Positions 18,500 to 28,094 of a DNA stretch of 42,034 bases are shown in pieces. The translations under genes and the position numbers were made by a program. A model generated the notes under the pieces. The model did no database searches. It was not told the origin of the DNA and saw only the letters and a list, made by a program, of their open reading frames with translations. Source of the stretch: an uncultured Pseudomonadales bacterium. Lineage in GTDB: Bacteria; Pseudomonadota; Gammaproteobacteria; Pseudomonadales; Cellvibrionaceae. Location: the NCBI GenBank assembly GCA_947494095.1, contig CANLTI010000046.1, positions 1-42,034 on the forward strand. Direction: 5' to 3'. How positions within the stretch are numbered: the first letter of the stretch is position 1; the number at the start of each line of letters is the position of its first letter.

Positions 18500-18928
18500 T
18501 TACCAGCAGTTATCAGCGTCCGTACCGGTTGCTTTTTGCCTTAACGCCTGGTCAATCGAAAAAGTCTCGCAGCGCTTATCATTAGCTTGCGCCCCAATGG
18601 CTGTGGCTGTGATAGTAAAAGCACTGCACAAGGTCGTACCAGTGCCTGTACAGATAGGAGACATACCAATCTCATACCAACCTTCAGGTGAGAGCGGAGG
18701 AGTCCCTGCAACCCCTAACTCAGCCAAATCTTTCGTGTAACTCGATTTTTGAAAAAAGAACCGCTCTTGTAAGGTTGCCAATCGCATAAGCGTTTCTTTC
18801 GCATCAACCCTGCGGGTTTTTTGAATATATTGCTGATACGAAGGTATCGCTACAGCAGCAAGAATCCCTACAATAGCTACTACAATCATTAACTCTATTA
18901 AAGTAAAGCCTTGTCTGTTTTTTTTCAT
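18500..18928 (-). CDS. pilE: Type IV minor pilin PilE
   Basis: Class III prepilin of 142 residues: a short leader MKKNRQG, then cleavage before Phe8, then the conserved hydrophobic helix [20 protein letters not shown] with Glu at mature position 5. The globular domain carries a C-terminal cysteine pair (CETFS...DADNCW). As the last gene of the fimT-pilVWXY1E order it corresponds to PilE, a minor pilin that with PilV, PilW, PilX, FimT/U and PilY1 primes assembly and sits at the pilus tip. There is a 44-bp gap after pilY1. Confidence 0.93.
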   Translation of the reverse strand: MKKNRQGFTLIELMIVVAIVGILAAVAIPSYQQYIQKTRRVDAKETLMRLATLQERFFFQKSSYTKDLAELGVAGTPPLSPEGWYEIGMSPICTGTGTTLCSAFTITATAIGAQANDKRCETFSIDQALRQKATGTDADNCW

Positions 18929-18972
18929 AATATCTACACTTGAATGATTATAAGCTTAGCATCCATTACCTT

Positions 18973-21900
18973 TTAAAAAGGTAATGGGATTTCTCGCCAG
19001 GAATAACGTGATGAGCCCTTAGGGTCAAGCAGGCCCGGTGTCTTTTCGAGTCCTGCATCAACACCAATTTTATAGCCGCTCACGGGGTCTATGGGTGGAG
19101 ATGAACCGTCTGAAGGTGTTTTAGAGCTAACCCCAGCAATAACTGTCCCATCGGGAGCCAGCTTGGGCATGCTATTAGTATTCCCAGAGCGAGGTGAAGC
19201 CACACCAGATAGAAAATCAATCTCATAGGAGTAACCAGCCGCACTCACGTCGCAGCTGCTTTGCTGATTAGCCACAGGGTTTGCCAATACACTATTAAAA
19301 AATAAAACACCCGTCGAATAAGCCGCCTCAGCAAGCTGTCTTTCGTTGGAGTCTAGTTTGATTTGCCAGCCATCATATTCTACCGGAGTCACTCTTGTTG
19401 TATCACCATTAGCAATAACATCACGTAGCTCTTCAATCGACGTCATTGCTGTACCATCTATAAAGGTTGCCTTTTCTATTGAGCGATCCTGATAAACCTG
19501 AATCCCCGCCGTATCAAATAGGTCGCCCAATAAAAAGGTTGTATTGGTCACAGTACCCGCTGCGCGAGGGGGTGTCTCATCAAGGCCTTTAGCTTCTTTA
19601 ATGCCCACATACACGTTCCCATCATGGGTATAGTCGCCCTCTTTCGAGGTGTAATAACGACCCGTACCAGCAAAAACCCAATAATTTTTATCGGCATCAA
19701 GTAAAGTGGTAGGCCGGCCGATGACAGGTTTGGTTGTATTAAGCATAGTTGATGGTGTCATCGTTACACCTGTAGCGGTAAAATCAAGCGTTGCTCGCAT
19801 TAACTTGCCATCGGGGGTTTGCCCTGTACCTTCTATTAATCCAAAATAAATCGCATCATCTTTATAGTCCCGGTTCCAATCCATACCATTAATACCACCC
19901 ACAAACGAATCAAGCGCTGAGTTGGTAATGGCGCGTACTTTTAATGCCGTATTAGTGATTTTAGGTGCTAGCTCTACCGAAAAGAGTCGCGCTTTTCTTT
20001 CGCCATCACTTAAGATCGTATTAGGAGTGATTTCATAGTCAAGCTGTGCCGAACGTCTACTTGTATCATCATACCCTCGCGGCCCCGATCCAAAAACTAA
20101 ATGCCAACTACTCACCTTTGTGGCTTTATCGACATAGCGAATAACATCTGGCTCGCCTACGGTAAAGCCTAGCTCGTCATGCGTAATTTCGCCCATTAGC
20201 TTAGGTGGGCCATTACGGTCGGTTACATCCAAAATAACGTAAGCGGGGCGTGTCGTCACATCGGCATTACCATCACCATCGGTATCAATCGGAAAGTGGC
20301 CGCCACCTTGGCCGGTACCGGCCACCAAAATAGTCCCCCAACCACCAACATGTTCATCATCAGCAGTGAACACCTTGACATCAAAGGTGCCCAAAAAACC
20401 ATCAACATAAGGTACATGGGTATACCCTGGGTTACTTAGCCACTGCAAATGCGGTAATACATTAAACGGAATATAAGCCCACAGCTCGGCGCCTAAATTA
20501 CCGCTGTATTTTTTCATTTTGAAGTCAAAAGTACCTGCATCAAACGCGTGAATCATTCCGTCGTTTGCAGCGGCATACACCACTTGACGCTCACTTTTGT
20601 ACTTCGCTTTATAGGCTGCATACTCTGCGTCACCAAACTCATCGTCATAACTATAGCTAGGGGTTGAGGCAATAACGGGGCTAGAGCCTAAAATATCACC
20701 TAACAAGTATTTTTTGGGACCTGTCGCCTGGGTTAATGTGCGGTTACGCATACCCGCAATACCCTCTTCACCGCGAATATAATTTACAAGGTCATCGGTA
20801 TTCGCAACCGGCCCTAATAAAGGGGCTTTATTAATATTGCCGCCATTAAATAAGCCGGCCACAAATGGCTGCAAATCACCACTTACCACGTTTGTATCAG
20901 CATAAGAATCGGGGATTCGGGTATAAATAAAGCGCTCACCATCCCCTGCCGAAGCACTATTATAAGTAGCACTTTGCGTTGTATAGTTTGTAATAGCACC
21001 TAAGCTATCAGCCGCCGACCATACATAGCTAATATCCTCGAGTGGTTGCTTATCGACTACTACACCTGCGAGTGTTTCGTAGCTTACTTGCGCTTGCCCT
21101 CGCACATCATAATCACCGTTAAATTTAACGATTCTATCAGTGTCTGTTAATTGACCATTGCCGTCAGTATCTTCACGCAATCGGCCTTCGGCATCAATAA
21201 ACAAAGCGCCAATGCTACCAAACCAAGTAACCGACTCTTGTACACCCGCATTGTTGTTTACTTTTTGAGCGGCAAAGTAGGTGTGCAAAATAATATTAGC
21301 GCCTCGGCTGCCTGTTGTTGCTGTGACACCCGATGTACTCGCAGCCGGGGTTGGGCCATTTAACCCAAACAAAGCATTTAACCCTTCTTCGAGTTTTTCG
21401 GGGTTCTCGCTTTTGTAATATGATGCCTCAGGTGCCGCACTGGCGTATTTTGCGGCAAGCTCTAAGGGTGATGGCAATGGTGTGACCTCGCCAGAGGTAG
21501 CGAGTGTATATGTTTTTGCAGTCTCCTTATCATTTTGCTCGCACTTCGTCTTGCTTAACGGATGCTTGCCATTTGCACACTCGGCGCCCTTATACCCATT
21601 AATACCTGAATGTGCATGAAAACCTGACTCTGTAACACCGGTAATTACATAACCAAAAGCCAGTGGGTAGGGTGTAGACTGCTCAATCACATTAGTCGTT
21701 ATCTTAATAGTTGAGCCGGTTAGGTTATATCTTAATACGCCGTGCATATCTTGGTCGTAATCGCCACCTTGCTCACTATCTTCAAAGTTAATATACACAG
21801 CACCTGAGGTAGGAGTTTTCTTTAATACCTTAAAATCAACAATCGCACAGTTACCGCTATTACCGCCTTTTGCATTCTGACATGCTGGAATAATTGTAAC

Positions 21901-23793
21901 CGTCTTGGTACCACTACCTACAACTACTTTAGGCAGTACCGCTGCAAACTCGATACCAAAAGTTTGTACCCGCTGCTCTACCTCATAACGCCCTAAGCCT
22001 TCACTCAAATTACTGTAAGTATTAATGTCATTTTCAAAGGCATACTGCGCCATACCGGCTATGTCCCAACCACCTTCTAAACGAGGGGTTTCTGGGCAAG
22101 CACCTGTTGCACTGGTTAAAGCCGTTAATGATTTTGGCGTACACAAGCCATTATTATCTGTGCCATTACCGCCAATAAAAAATTTCCCGGTATACAGGCC
22201 TTCTAAACGCCCGATCTTGTTTGTGAGCTTGTTTAAAAGCCCGTTGCCAGGGCTTCTCTCCGAAGTTGCCAAGTTCAGCTTTAAGCCGTTGTTATCATAC
22301 GATTGGGCACTGGTATTCATACCCAATACACTGAGTTTTGCACAATAGTTTTTACTGGCATCCGCGCCTTTAATGGGCGGGCTCCAAGGCGCCTTTACTA
22401 CACCCGCCGGTACATTCCCCGCCTCTTTAATAACATTAGCGCCCGTATGCTTTGTATATGTTCTTGCTGCATCTTTTGCCGCAAAGTAACTATAAGCCTC
22501 TTGCATAACCTCACCGAGCGGGTTGCCCCAATCTCGGCACTCACCATCAGCAAAAGTTGATAAACCGTAGCCGCACTCATTCACATAACCTGCTGAGGCA
22601 AAGTCCCAGCCGGCAATACGTAAAGCATCGATATGGCCAATCAAACTTTCACCACTCGTAGGGGTAATGAATAAGCCATTTTTAGGGTCTATTTCATCGG
22701 TAATAAAACCGATATTTTTACGTAAATAACCACCCGTTTTGTTTTCTTTATAACTGCCCGAAATAAGACCAAACTTAACCTGGTCATCTTCACCATGGGT
22801 ATGCAATACACCGATAGGGCGCCATGAATTATTAGGGTATTGCTTACAGCCTGTTAAAGGTTCACTATCGGCTTTCGCTTTAGGGCACGCCTCTACTTTT
22901 ACTGTAAAGTCATCTTTTATCTTGGGGGATGCGGGCGCTGCGGGCGAATCAAACTCAGGGAAAAAACTAAAGCTATCAAAGAGTGTACGCACTGCCGCTG
23001 ACCCACTATTAACAGCAACACCATGGGATGAGCTACGCAGCTCGTCTCGGTATAAACATTGCGCTCGCTCGCCAGAAGCCCATAACGCATAATTGCCTCT
23101 TATGGCACGCATCAGCGGCGGGTTATCATTGCGATAGCTATAGCGCTTTTGATTCGATTTATTATGTAATGTGGTATTACAAAAGGTGATTCCAGCTCCG
23201 GTACCATTGGTAATGCTCGATAAAGGCACTAAGCGCTTTAAATCGCTCTGATTGTAATACTTGGCAAAGCTGTGAGCGTCATTCGGTAAATAACTACGCT
23301 CTAAAATAGTGCGGTCATAATCGGCTAGGGCGCGCTTACCGCCGTATAAAATTTTGCGCAATACGTCAATGCGTGTCATCGTCGCCCAGTTTAAAAAATT
23401 GCCACTCCATAGGGTTCCGGCAGTATCGGTATTACAATAAGAAGTGCCTACCTCAGCAAGTTTATCTACTTGAAAGTACGCATCTGCCGCGCCTTTTAAG
23501 CCGTTATAACTATAACAACGCGTATTATCAAAGTAGCCAATGTAACGTTTGGTCGCCTCAAAGCCCACTACGCTGTCGTAGTCGGTATACGCTTTAAAAT
23601 ACAACTGGTGATCGTTAGACATTGCCAACATCATCATCGGCTCTACCCCAGAGCTAACACTGCGCGGTAATACCGAGTATTGCCCCATCGTTTTATCGAG
23701 CGGGCCAGCAACGGCGGTATGCATACCGCAGGCTAATAATACCGCTAAACCGGTGGCACCTTTTTTGATTGCGGCATAAAACATGTCTTTCAT
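18973..23793 (-). CDS. pilY1: PilY1 type IV pilus tip adhesin / biogenesis factor
   Basis: A large secreted pilus-tip protein that counters pilus retraction and can mediate surface sensing and adhesion. The frame is open to 23982, but the ATG at 23793 gives a 1606-residue product with a signal peptide (MKDMFYAAIKKGATGLAVLL then ACGMHTAVAG). It also starts 1 bp after the pilX stop. The N-terminal half is the variable von Willebrand-like region with many cysteines. The C-terminal third is the conserved PilY1 beta-propeller, beginning near LLGDILGSSPVIASTPSYSY and containing VVYAAANDGMIHAFDAGT. Two aspartate-rich calcium-binding-like loops are visible, DTDGNGQLTDTD and DTDGDGNADVTT; the second lies in the propeller, where the family's calcium site is. 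The N-terminal domain class is less certain than the C-terminal one. Confidence 0.95.
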   Translation of the reverse strand: MKDMFYAAIKKGATGLAVLLACGMHTAVAGPLDKTMGQYSVLPRSVSSGVEPMMMLAMSNDHQLYFKAYTDYDSVVGFEATKRYIGYFDNTRCYSYNGLKGAADAYFQVDKLAEVGTSYCNTDTAGTLWSGNFLNWATMTRIDVLRKILYGGKRALADYDRTILERSYLPNDAHSFAKYYNQSDLKRLVPLSSITNGTGAGITFCNTTLHNKSNQKRYSYRNDNPPLMRAIRGNYALWASGERAQCLYRDELRSSSHGVAVNSGSAAVRTLFDSFSFFPEFDSPAAPASPKIKDDFTVKVEACPKAKADSEPLTGCKQYPNNSWRPIGVLHTHGEDDQVKFGLISGSYKENKTGGYLRKNIGFITDEIDPKNGLFITPTSGESLIGHIDALRIAGWDFASAGYVNECGYGLSTFADGECRDWGNPLGEVMQEAYSYFAAKDAARTYTKHTGANVIKEAGNVPAGVVKAPWSPPIKGADASKNYCAKLSVLGMNTSAQSYDNNGLKLNLATSERSPGNGLLNKLTNKIGRLEGLYTGKFFIGGNGTDNNGLCTPKSLTALTSATGACPETPRLEGGWDIAGMAQYAFENDINTYSNLSEGLGRYEVEQRVQTFGIEFAAVLPKVVVGSGTKTVTIIPACQNAKGGNSGNCAIVDFKVLKKTPTSGAVYINFEDSEQGGDYDQDMHGVLRYNLTGSTIKITTNVIEQSTPYPLAFGYVITGVTESGFHAHSGINGYKGAECANGKHPLSKTKCEQNDKETAKTYTLATSGEVTPLPSPLELAAKYASAAPEASYYKSENPEKLEEGLNALFGLNGPTPAASTSGVTATTGSRGANIILHTYFAAQKVNNNAGVQESVTWFGSIGALFIDAEGRLREDTDGNGQLTDTDRIVKFNGDYDVRGQAQVSYETLAGVVVDKQPLEDISYVWSAADSLGAITNYTTQSATYNSASAGDGERFIYTRIPDSYADTNVVSGDLQPFVAGLFNGGNINKAPLLGPVANTDDLVNYIRGEEGIAGMRNRTLTQATGPKKYLLGDILGSSPVIASTPSYSYDDEFGDAEYAAYKAKYKSERQVVYAAANDGMIHAFDAGTFDFKMKKYSGNLGAELWAYIPFNVLPHLQWLSNPGYTHVPYVDGFLGTFDVKVFTADDEHVGGWGTILVAGTGQGGGHFPIDTDGDGNADVTTRPAYVILDVTDRNGPPKLMGEITHDELGFTVGEPDVIRYVDKATKVSSWHLVFGSGPRGYDDTSRRSAQLDYEITPNTILSDGERKARLFSVELAPKITNTALKVRAITNSALDSFVGGINGMDWNRDYKDDAIYFGLIEGTGQTPDGKLMRATLDFTATGVTMTPSTMLNTTKPVIGRPTTLLDADKNYWVFAGTGRYYTSKEGDYTHDGNVYVGIKEAKGLDETPPRAAGTVTNTTFLLGDLFDTAGIQVYQDRSIEKATFIDGTAMTSIEELRDVIANGDTTRVTPVEYDGWQIKLDSNERQLAEAAYSTGVLFFNSVLANPVANQQSSCDVSAAGYSYEIDFLSGVASPRSGNTNSMPKLAPDGTVIAGVSSKTPSDGSSPPIDPVSGYKIGVDAGLEKTPGLLDPKGSSRYSWREIPLPF

Positions 23794-23794
23794 A

Positions 23795-24520
23795 TTAAAA
23801 GGCCTTTGGTAAATTGATTTTAACGATCGACTGCGCCATAACACGCGAGCGACCACCCAAGCCCTCGGCAAGCGCTGTAATGCGGTAGATAGGCTCATGA
23901 GTTTGCTCATTGGGACCATTGTTTTTATCATCGACAGTGACTGACAGATCTGCTCTTTTAAACGTAAAGCACATAAACTCAATGATGTAACTCACATCAA
24001 TATCGGCTTCTCCGTTGTTTGTATCTACTTTAACCGTCTCAGTCAAAGAAGCGCTATTCCAAATCGCTTCATCTTCCCAAATAGGCTTAAGCTGGGGTTT
24101 AGCAGGGTCGTAGGTTTTACACTCATAAGGCGCACTGCTATCAAAGAGCCCACGAAAGCAAAAGCCCTTTTCGCCATCACTACAATTAACCGCAAACACC
24201 TTCGATACATCGGTCAAATCAGGTAAAGGGGTTGTCGCCCCAGTCGCCAAGTTTTGAAAATACTGCTCTACACCACGCAACGCCGACTCGGCCGCTTCAA
24301 AGGCTATTGCCCTATCACGCGCACTAGCAATCATTTTCATTTCTAAGTTAGTCCCGCGCATACCGGCAATGCCCACAATTGTGACAATGGCCAATAATAC
24401 CAAAGCAATAATCAAGGTTGCGCCTTGCTGTTTTGCTGGGCTTTGCATCGCCATTGTAGTTAATCTAGTCATCGCCGGCTTCACTCCAATACATTTAAAG
24501 GGGTCAGTCAAAAGGTTCAT
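23795..24520 (-). CDS. pilX: Type IV pilus minor pilin PilX
   Basis: A 241-residue minor pilin. The hydrophobic pilin helix follows QQGATLIIALVLLAIVTIVG. As in other PilX/GspK-type pilins, Glu at mature position 5 is missing. The leader is long in this reading; Met17 would shorten it. However, the ATG at 24520 overlaps the pilW stop by 4 bp (ATGA), a good sign of coupling. The globular domain has a SARDRAIAFEAAESALRG segment typical of PilX, and several cysteines. Confidence 0.9.
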   Translation of the reverse strand: MNLLTDPFKCIGVKPAMTRLTTMAMQSPAKQQGATLIIALVLLAIVTIVGIAGMRGTNLEMKMIASARDRAIAFEAAESALRGVEQYFQNLATGATTPLPDLTDVSKVFAVNCSDGEKGFCFRGLFDSSAPYECKTYDPAKPQLKPIWEDEAIWNSASLTETVKVDTNNGEADIDVSYIIEFMCFTFKRADLSVTVDDKNNGPNEQTHEPIYRITALAEGLGGRSRVMAQSIVKINLPKAF

Positions 24521-25578
24521 TGGTTGCGTATCCGCACAGTTGCGCTCGCCACTTGACGCAAATAACGACTTGCAGGCAAGGTTGTGCCCAAAAAGTCGAT
24601 AGGTTCAGGCTTATTGTGTACGGGCTTTAAAGACTGCATCAGTAAATTAATGCGCACAACGACTACATCGCTCCATTTAATGTTAGCGACCTGTGCGGGT
24701 GTTTCAGCATATTTAATACCGTTACTACCATCGAGCGTGCCATACACTAATTGCATATCAGCAATGCCTAGCGCTAGCTCTTCGGAGCGTGTTTTTAGTG
24801 TGCCGCCATCAACCCACAGCACTTTGCGCATTAATGCTGGCATATTATCCACAACATTAGATGTACCTATATAATAAGCATCACTCACCAACTCGGCCAA
24901 GGTCGAGCCCGCTTTAAAGTTACCTAAAAGGGCCTCAGATGCATCACCTGGCTTAGGTAAACCTGTGATGATTTTTTCAGTGCCAGCAGTAGTAGCATCT
25001 GTGGTGGCGCTAAACGCTAGGCCTCGTGTGCAATCCGGTGATATTAAAATTAAAGGTTGCCCGGCTTTTATATTGGCCACGGTATCGCTACCACCGGCAA
25101 CCCTAACGGTATTAACACCTGAGTCAACGGCGCCTTTACCAAGAATACCCTCGCTTAAAGGGTTAGTGCGGCGCACAATAAGGGCATCAGTTTGCGCTAC
25201 CCGATCGGTGTCATTAAAAACGCCTGGCGCTAGATCGCCTCCTTCATAGCCATTAATACCCAGTAAAGCTGGCCGAGTGCCTGCTATCGTTGGAATCAGC
25301 ATAGGGCTGGCCTCTCGAATAGGCGCAATATTAAATATTCCTGCAGAGCCCGGCGCACAACCAAAATAGCCGGCCATTCTTAACTCACGGCTTAGCGTAT
25401 CAATCGCAAAGCGTGCGTTTTCTTGAATTTGAGAGACTTCTTGGTTGTCTAAAAAACTGCGCTTACTATTAATAACCACCTGAATCACGCCATTTAAGAT
25501 AATCAGGCCAATCAAAATAGAGATCATCAACTCAATTAACGAAAAACCACGCGCTTTTTTAACGGCTATAAAAGTCAT
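24517..25578 (-). CDS. pilW: Type IV pilus minor pilin PilW
   Basis: A 353-residue large minor pilin. The leader MTFIAVKKARG is followed by FSLIELMISILIGLIILNGV with Glu at mature position 5. The conserved PilW stretch NARFAIDTLSRELRMAGYFG and a Cys-containing head follow. It starts 3 bp after the pilV stop and overlaps pilX by 4 bp, so pilV, pilW, pilX and pilY1 are tightly coupled. Confidence 0.93.
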   Translation of the reverse strand: MTFIAVKKARGFSLIELMISILIGLIILNGVIQVVINSKRSFLDNQEVSQIQENARFAIDTLSRELRMAGYFGCAPGSAGIFNIAPIREASPMLIPTIAGTRPALLGINGYEGGDLAPGVFNDTDRVAQTDALIVRRTNPLSEGILGKGAVDSGVNTVRVAGGSDTVANIKAGQPLILISPDCTRGLAFSATTDATTAGTEKIITGLPKPGDASEALLGNFKAGSTLAELVSDAYYIGTSNVVDNMPALMRKVLWVDGGTLKTRSEELALGIADMQLVYGTLDGSNGIKYAETPAQVANIKWSDVVVVRINLLMQSLKPVHNKPEPIDFLGTTLPASRYLRQVASATVRIRNQ

Positions 25579-25581
25579 ACG

Positions 25582-26010
25582 CTAAAGCCTCACAGTTAAA
25601 ATATAGTCAATAGGATCAATACCCGTACCCGCACTGGTATTATCAAAACCTTCATTTTTTAATTTTTGCTGGTTATAAGTTATTTTAATAGTAAAGAGAT
25701 CATCGACTCCCGTAACGGGGGTAATCACACCCACACCACCGGGCAATCGCTCTGCGACCTGTGCGCTCCAAGCGGTAGCATCAGCCCCAGTATTCGGTGA
25801 AGGCGCACCCTTATTGGCTCGCATGCGCTCGGCCATGTCATTGGCTAAAAACAACGCCTGTGTCGAGCTATAAGACTGCTGGTTGAGTTTAAGTGACTCG
25901 GCCTGTAAAGCGATAACACCCAATAGCCCTACCGCCAGTACAAATAAAGCCACTAGCACCTCAAGGATAGAGGAGCCAGAGATACGTTTATTACACATTG
26001 TCTTTTTCAC
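25582..26010 (-). CDS. pilV: Type IV pilus minor pilin PilV
   Basis: A 142-residue prepilin. The leader ends RISG and the mature protein begins SSILEVLVALFVLAVGLLG, so the usual Phe at +1 is Ser while Glu5 is kept. The following QAESLKLNQQSYSSTQALFL and ANDMAERMRAN segment is diagnostic for PilV. Met5 (MCNKRISG) is an alternative start. The gene is 66 bp downstream of fimT. Confidence 0.92.
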   Translation of the reverse strand: MKKTMCNKRISGSSILEVLVALFVLAVGLLGVIALQAESLKLNQQSYSSTQALFLANDMAERMRANKGAPSPNTGADATAWSAQVAERLPGGVGVITPVTGVDDLFTIKITYNQQKLKNEGFDNTSAGTGIDPIDYILTVRL

Positions 26011-26076
26011 AGCATGCTTACCTTTTTTAGTATTGAGTGCAGTGGTGTTCCCTAAATTTAATGAGATTGTTCATCA

Positions 26077-26673
26077 TTAACATCTGGGTTTTAATGCCAA
26101 GCTTGGGCTTGTGGCGCCAGCGCTTGGTGTATGAAACTTTTCACTATGAAGATTCGATTTATCCTGCGTAAATACCGTGCGCCCGCTCAGCTCTACCATA
26201 ACGCCTTTTGCATAGGTTGGGTCAACAGGCTTGTCGCACACCACAAAAGTAAAGCGCTTGCGCTCTGCGTTATAGCCTTGCGAATTAAATGTGATTTCAG
26301 AGACTTTTGTGGTTGTGCCTGCCTCAAAAACACCTAAGGGGTAACCGGCTTTATTCTTAAACTCTGCAATCACATGCACTTTATCTTTCGAGTCAACATA
26401 AAAAGCCACCCAGCCTTCCGTTGCCCAATCTGCTTCTTTGCACTCCCCTGTTGCTGGCGCAGGGCTAGGGCATAACCGCACGTCTACCCCACGGCTTGCC
26501 GCTTCTGTTCTGGCGGTAATGACCGACAGCGCAAACTGGTCTTGTAAGGTTTCGATATTCGAGCGAATAATCAGCCCTTTAAATGACGGCGCTGCAACGG
26601 TTAATAAAATAGCCGCAATAGCAATAACAATCATTAGCTCGACAAGCGTCATACCTTTTGATGAATTAACCAT
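26077..26673 (-). CDS. fimT: Type IV minor pilin FimT/FimU (GspH-like)
   Basis: First gene of the minor pilin operon. The leader MVNSSKG is followed by MTLVELMIVIAIAAILLTVA, then the GspH/FimT pattern SNIETLQDQFALSVITARTE and VRLCPS. At 198 residues it has an ordinary head domain. Only one FimT/FimU-type gene is present, against two in P. aeruginosa, so the choice between fimT and fimU is uncertain. Confidence 0.88.
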   Translation of the reverse strand: MVNSSKGMTLVELMIVIAIAAILLTVAAPSFKGLIIRSNIETLQDQFALSVITARTEAASRGVDVRLCPSPAPATGECKEADWATEGWVAFYVDSKDKVHVIAEFKNKAGYPLGVFEAGTTTKVSEITFNSQGYNAERKRFTFVVCDKPVDPTYAKGVMVELSGRTVFTQDKSNLHSEKFHTPSAGATSPSLALKPRC

Positions 26674-27024
26674 ACTGTTAGCACTTTATTATTAATAAAT
26701 GACACAACTACGCATGCGTACGTGAAAACACTCTGCGCCTAAGTAAAGACATAAACAAATGCGCTTAGGCTTTTCAAGTGAATTGTAGCGTTAAAGCGGA
26801 GTAGACCACTTTTTTGACGCGAAAGATGCGATCGCGGCGGCAAAAAAAGAAAACAACGGCAATATGTCACAATACCGAGAATAATAGACTAATACAAAAG
26901 AATTAAATTTAATCAGAAAAAAATCATTCTTAAATTAATTTTTGTACTAAAAGATGACCACAGCTATAGCAAAGAGATCGCAAGCAACACACAAAGACCA
27001 ATAATGAGTCAAAAAGACTATAAA
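26674..27024. other. Upstream region of the minor pilin operon, no gene seen
   Basis: A 351-bp AT-rich gap between lptG and fimT (both minus strand). It must contain the pil operon promoter. A TTGAAA at about 26777 on the minus strand is a possible -35 box but has no good -10 partner. A small palindrome ACGCATGCGT lies near 26710. No terminator for lptG is obvious. Confidence 0.45.
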
Positions 27025-28086
27025 CTACACAGATCGCCGCAATAACAAAACACCAATCATAAAACTGACAATAATAGGCACCAATACAGCAATTAAAGGG
27101 GCAAAACCAAACAAGATACTACTGGGGCCTAATAAATCTTGCGCTGTTTGAAAAACAATACCCACAATAACACCCGCAAACACCCTAAACCCCATAGTCA
27201 CTTGCCGAAGCGGGCCAAACACAAAAGAGATCGCAATCATCACTAGGCTCAAAGTCGCCAGCGGCTGAAAGCTTTTTTGCCAAAAGGCCAATCGATACTC
27301 TTTACCATTTTGACCTTGCTTTTCGAGGTATTCTGCATAAGGCAACAGCCTTTGCATGGGCAAGTCGCTAGGCTTTAGCGCAATCACAGAAAGCAACTTA
27401 GGCGATATTTCGGTTTGCCAACGACGGCTGTCAAACTTCTCGGTGTGTATGCCCTCTGCCGTTAATTGTGTTACTACGCCATCTTGCTCAAACCAATGAT
27501 CACCCTGATAAATCGCCGACTCCACATAGGTCATCGTTAACAAACGCCCATGGTCATCAAATAGCATGCGCGTTAGCCCCAACAATTTGCCGTTGGGCAG
27601 TACGGCACTAAAGTGCATATACTCTTTACCTTCACGATTCCAAACGCCTCGCTGCCCGGTTAAGGCGGTAGCGTGCCCTAGCGCAATGGCGCGCCGACTC
27701 TCGGCATACTGGTTTAACGTAGGCGTCACAAACTCACCTAGCGCGACTGCAATCGCTACAAATAATAAAACAGGCCGCATAACCGCCCAAATAATACGCA
27801 CCACCGAAACTCCAGCCGCGCGAATAACCGTTAGCTCGCTGGTATTGGCCAGCAAGCCCAGGCCAATCAAGCAACCCACTAGCGAGGCTAACGGTAAAAA
27901 CTCATAAATACTAGAAGGCATAGACAGTAGGGTAAATATTACTGCCTCAGAAAACACATAATCGCCCTTGAGGTTATCGAGCTGGTCCACCAGCATAGCA
28001 ATAACATCTAAAGCAACAATCACTAACAACACCACCAAAATAGAGCCAGCAACACTCACGCCAATGTAATGATTAATTCTGCGCAT
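27025..28086 (-). CDS. lptG: LPS export permease LptG
   Basis: One of two transmembrane subunits of the LptB2FG ABC transporter, which extracts lipopolysaccharide from the inner membrane and passes it to LptC. The 353 residues show three N-terminal helices (INHYIGVSVAGSILVVLLVI, then near 60-80 and 100-120), a periplasmic beta-jellyroll (about 130-260) and three C-terminal helices. The TSELTVIRAAGVSV segment is the cytoplasmic coupling helix. A TAAGG ribosome-binding site precedes the ATG, and it follows lptF after 8 bp. Confidence 0.97.
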   Translation of the reverse strand: MRRINHYIGVSVAGSILVVLLVIVALDVIAMLVDQLDNLKGDYVFSEAVIFTLLSMPSSIYEFLPLASLVGCLIGLGLLANTSELTVIRAAGVSVVRIIWAVMRPVLLFVAIAVALGEFVTPTLNQYAESRRAIALGHATALTGQRGVWNREGKEYMHFSAVLPNGKLLGLTRMLFDDHGRLLTMTYVESAIYQGDHWFEQDGVVTQLTAEGIHTEKFDSRRWQTEISPKLLSVIALKPSDLPMQRLLPYAEYLEKQGQNGKEYRLAFWQKSFQPLATLSLVMIAISFVFGPLRQVTMGFRVFAGVIVGIVFQTAQDLLGPSSILFGFAPLIAVLVPIIVSFMIGVLLLRRSV

Positions 28087-28094
28087 AAAAAACC

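Noticed and set aside
23794..23982. N-terminal extension of PilY1 by 63 residues
   Set aside because: It overlaps pilX in another frame, and the ATG at 23793 gives a proper signal peptide immediately after the pilX stop.
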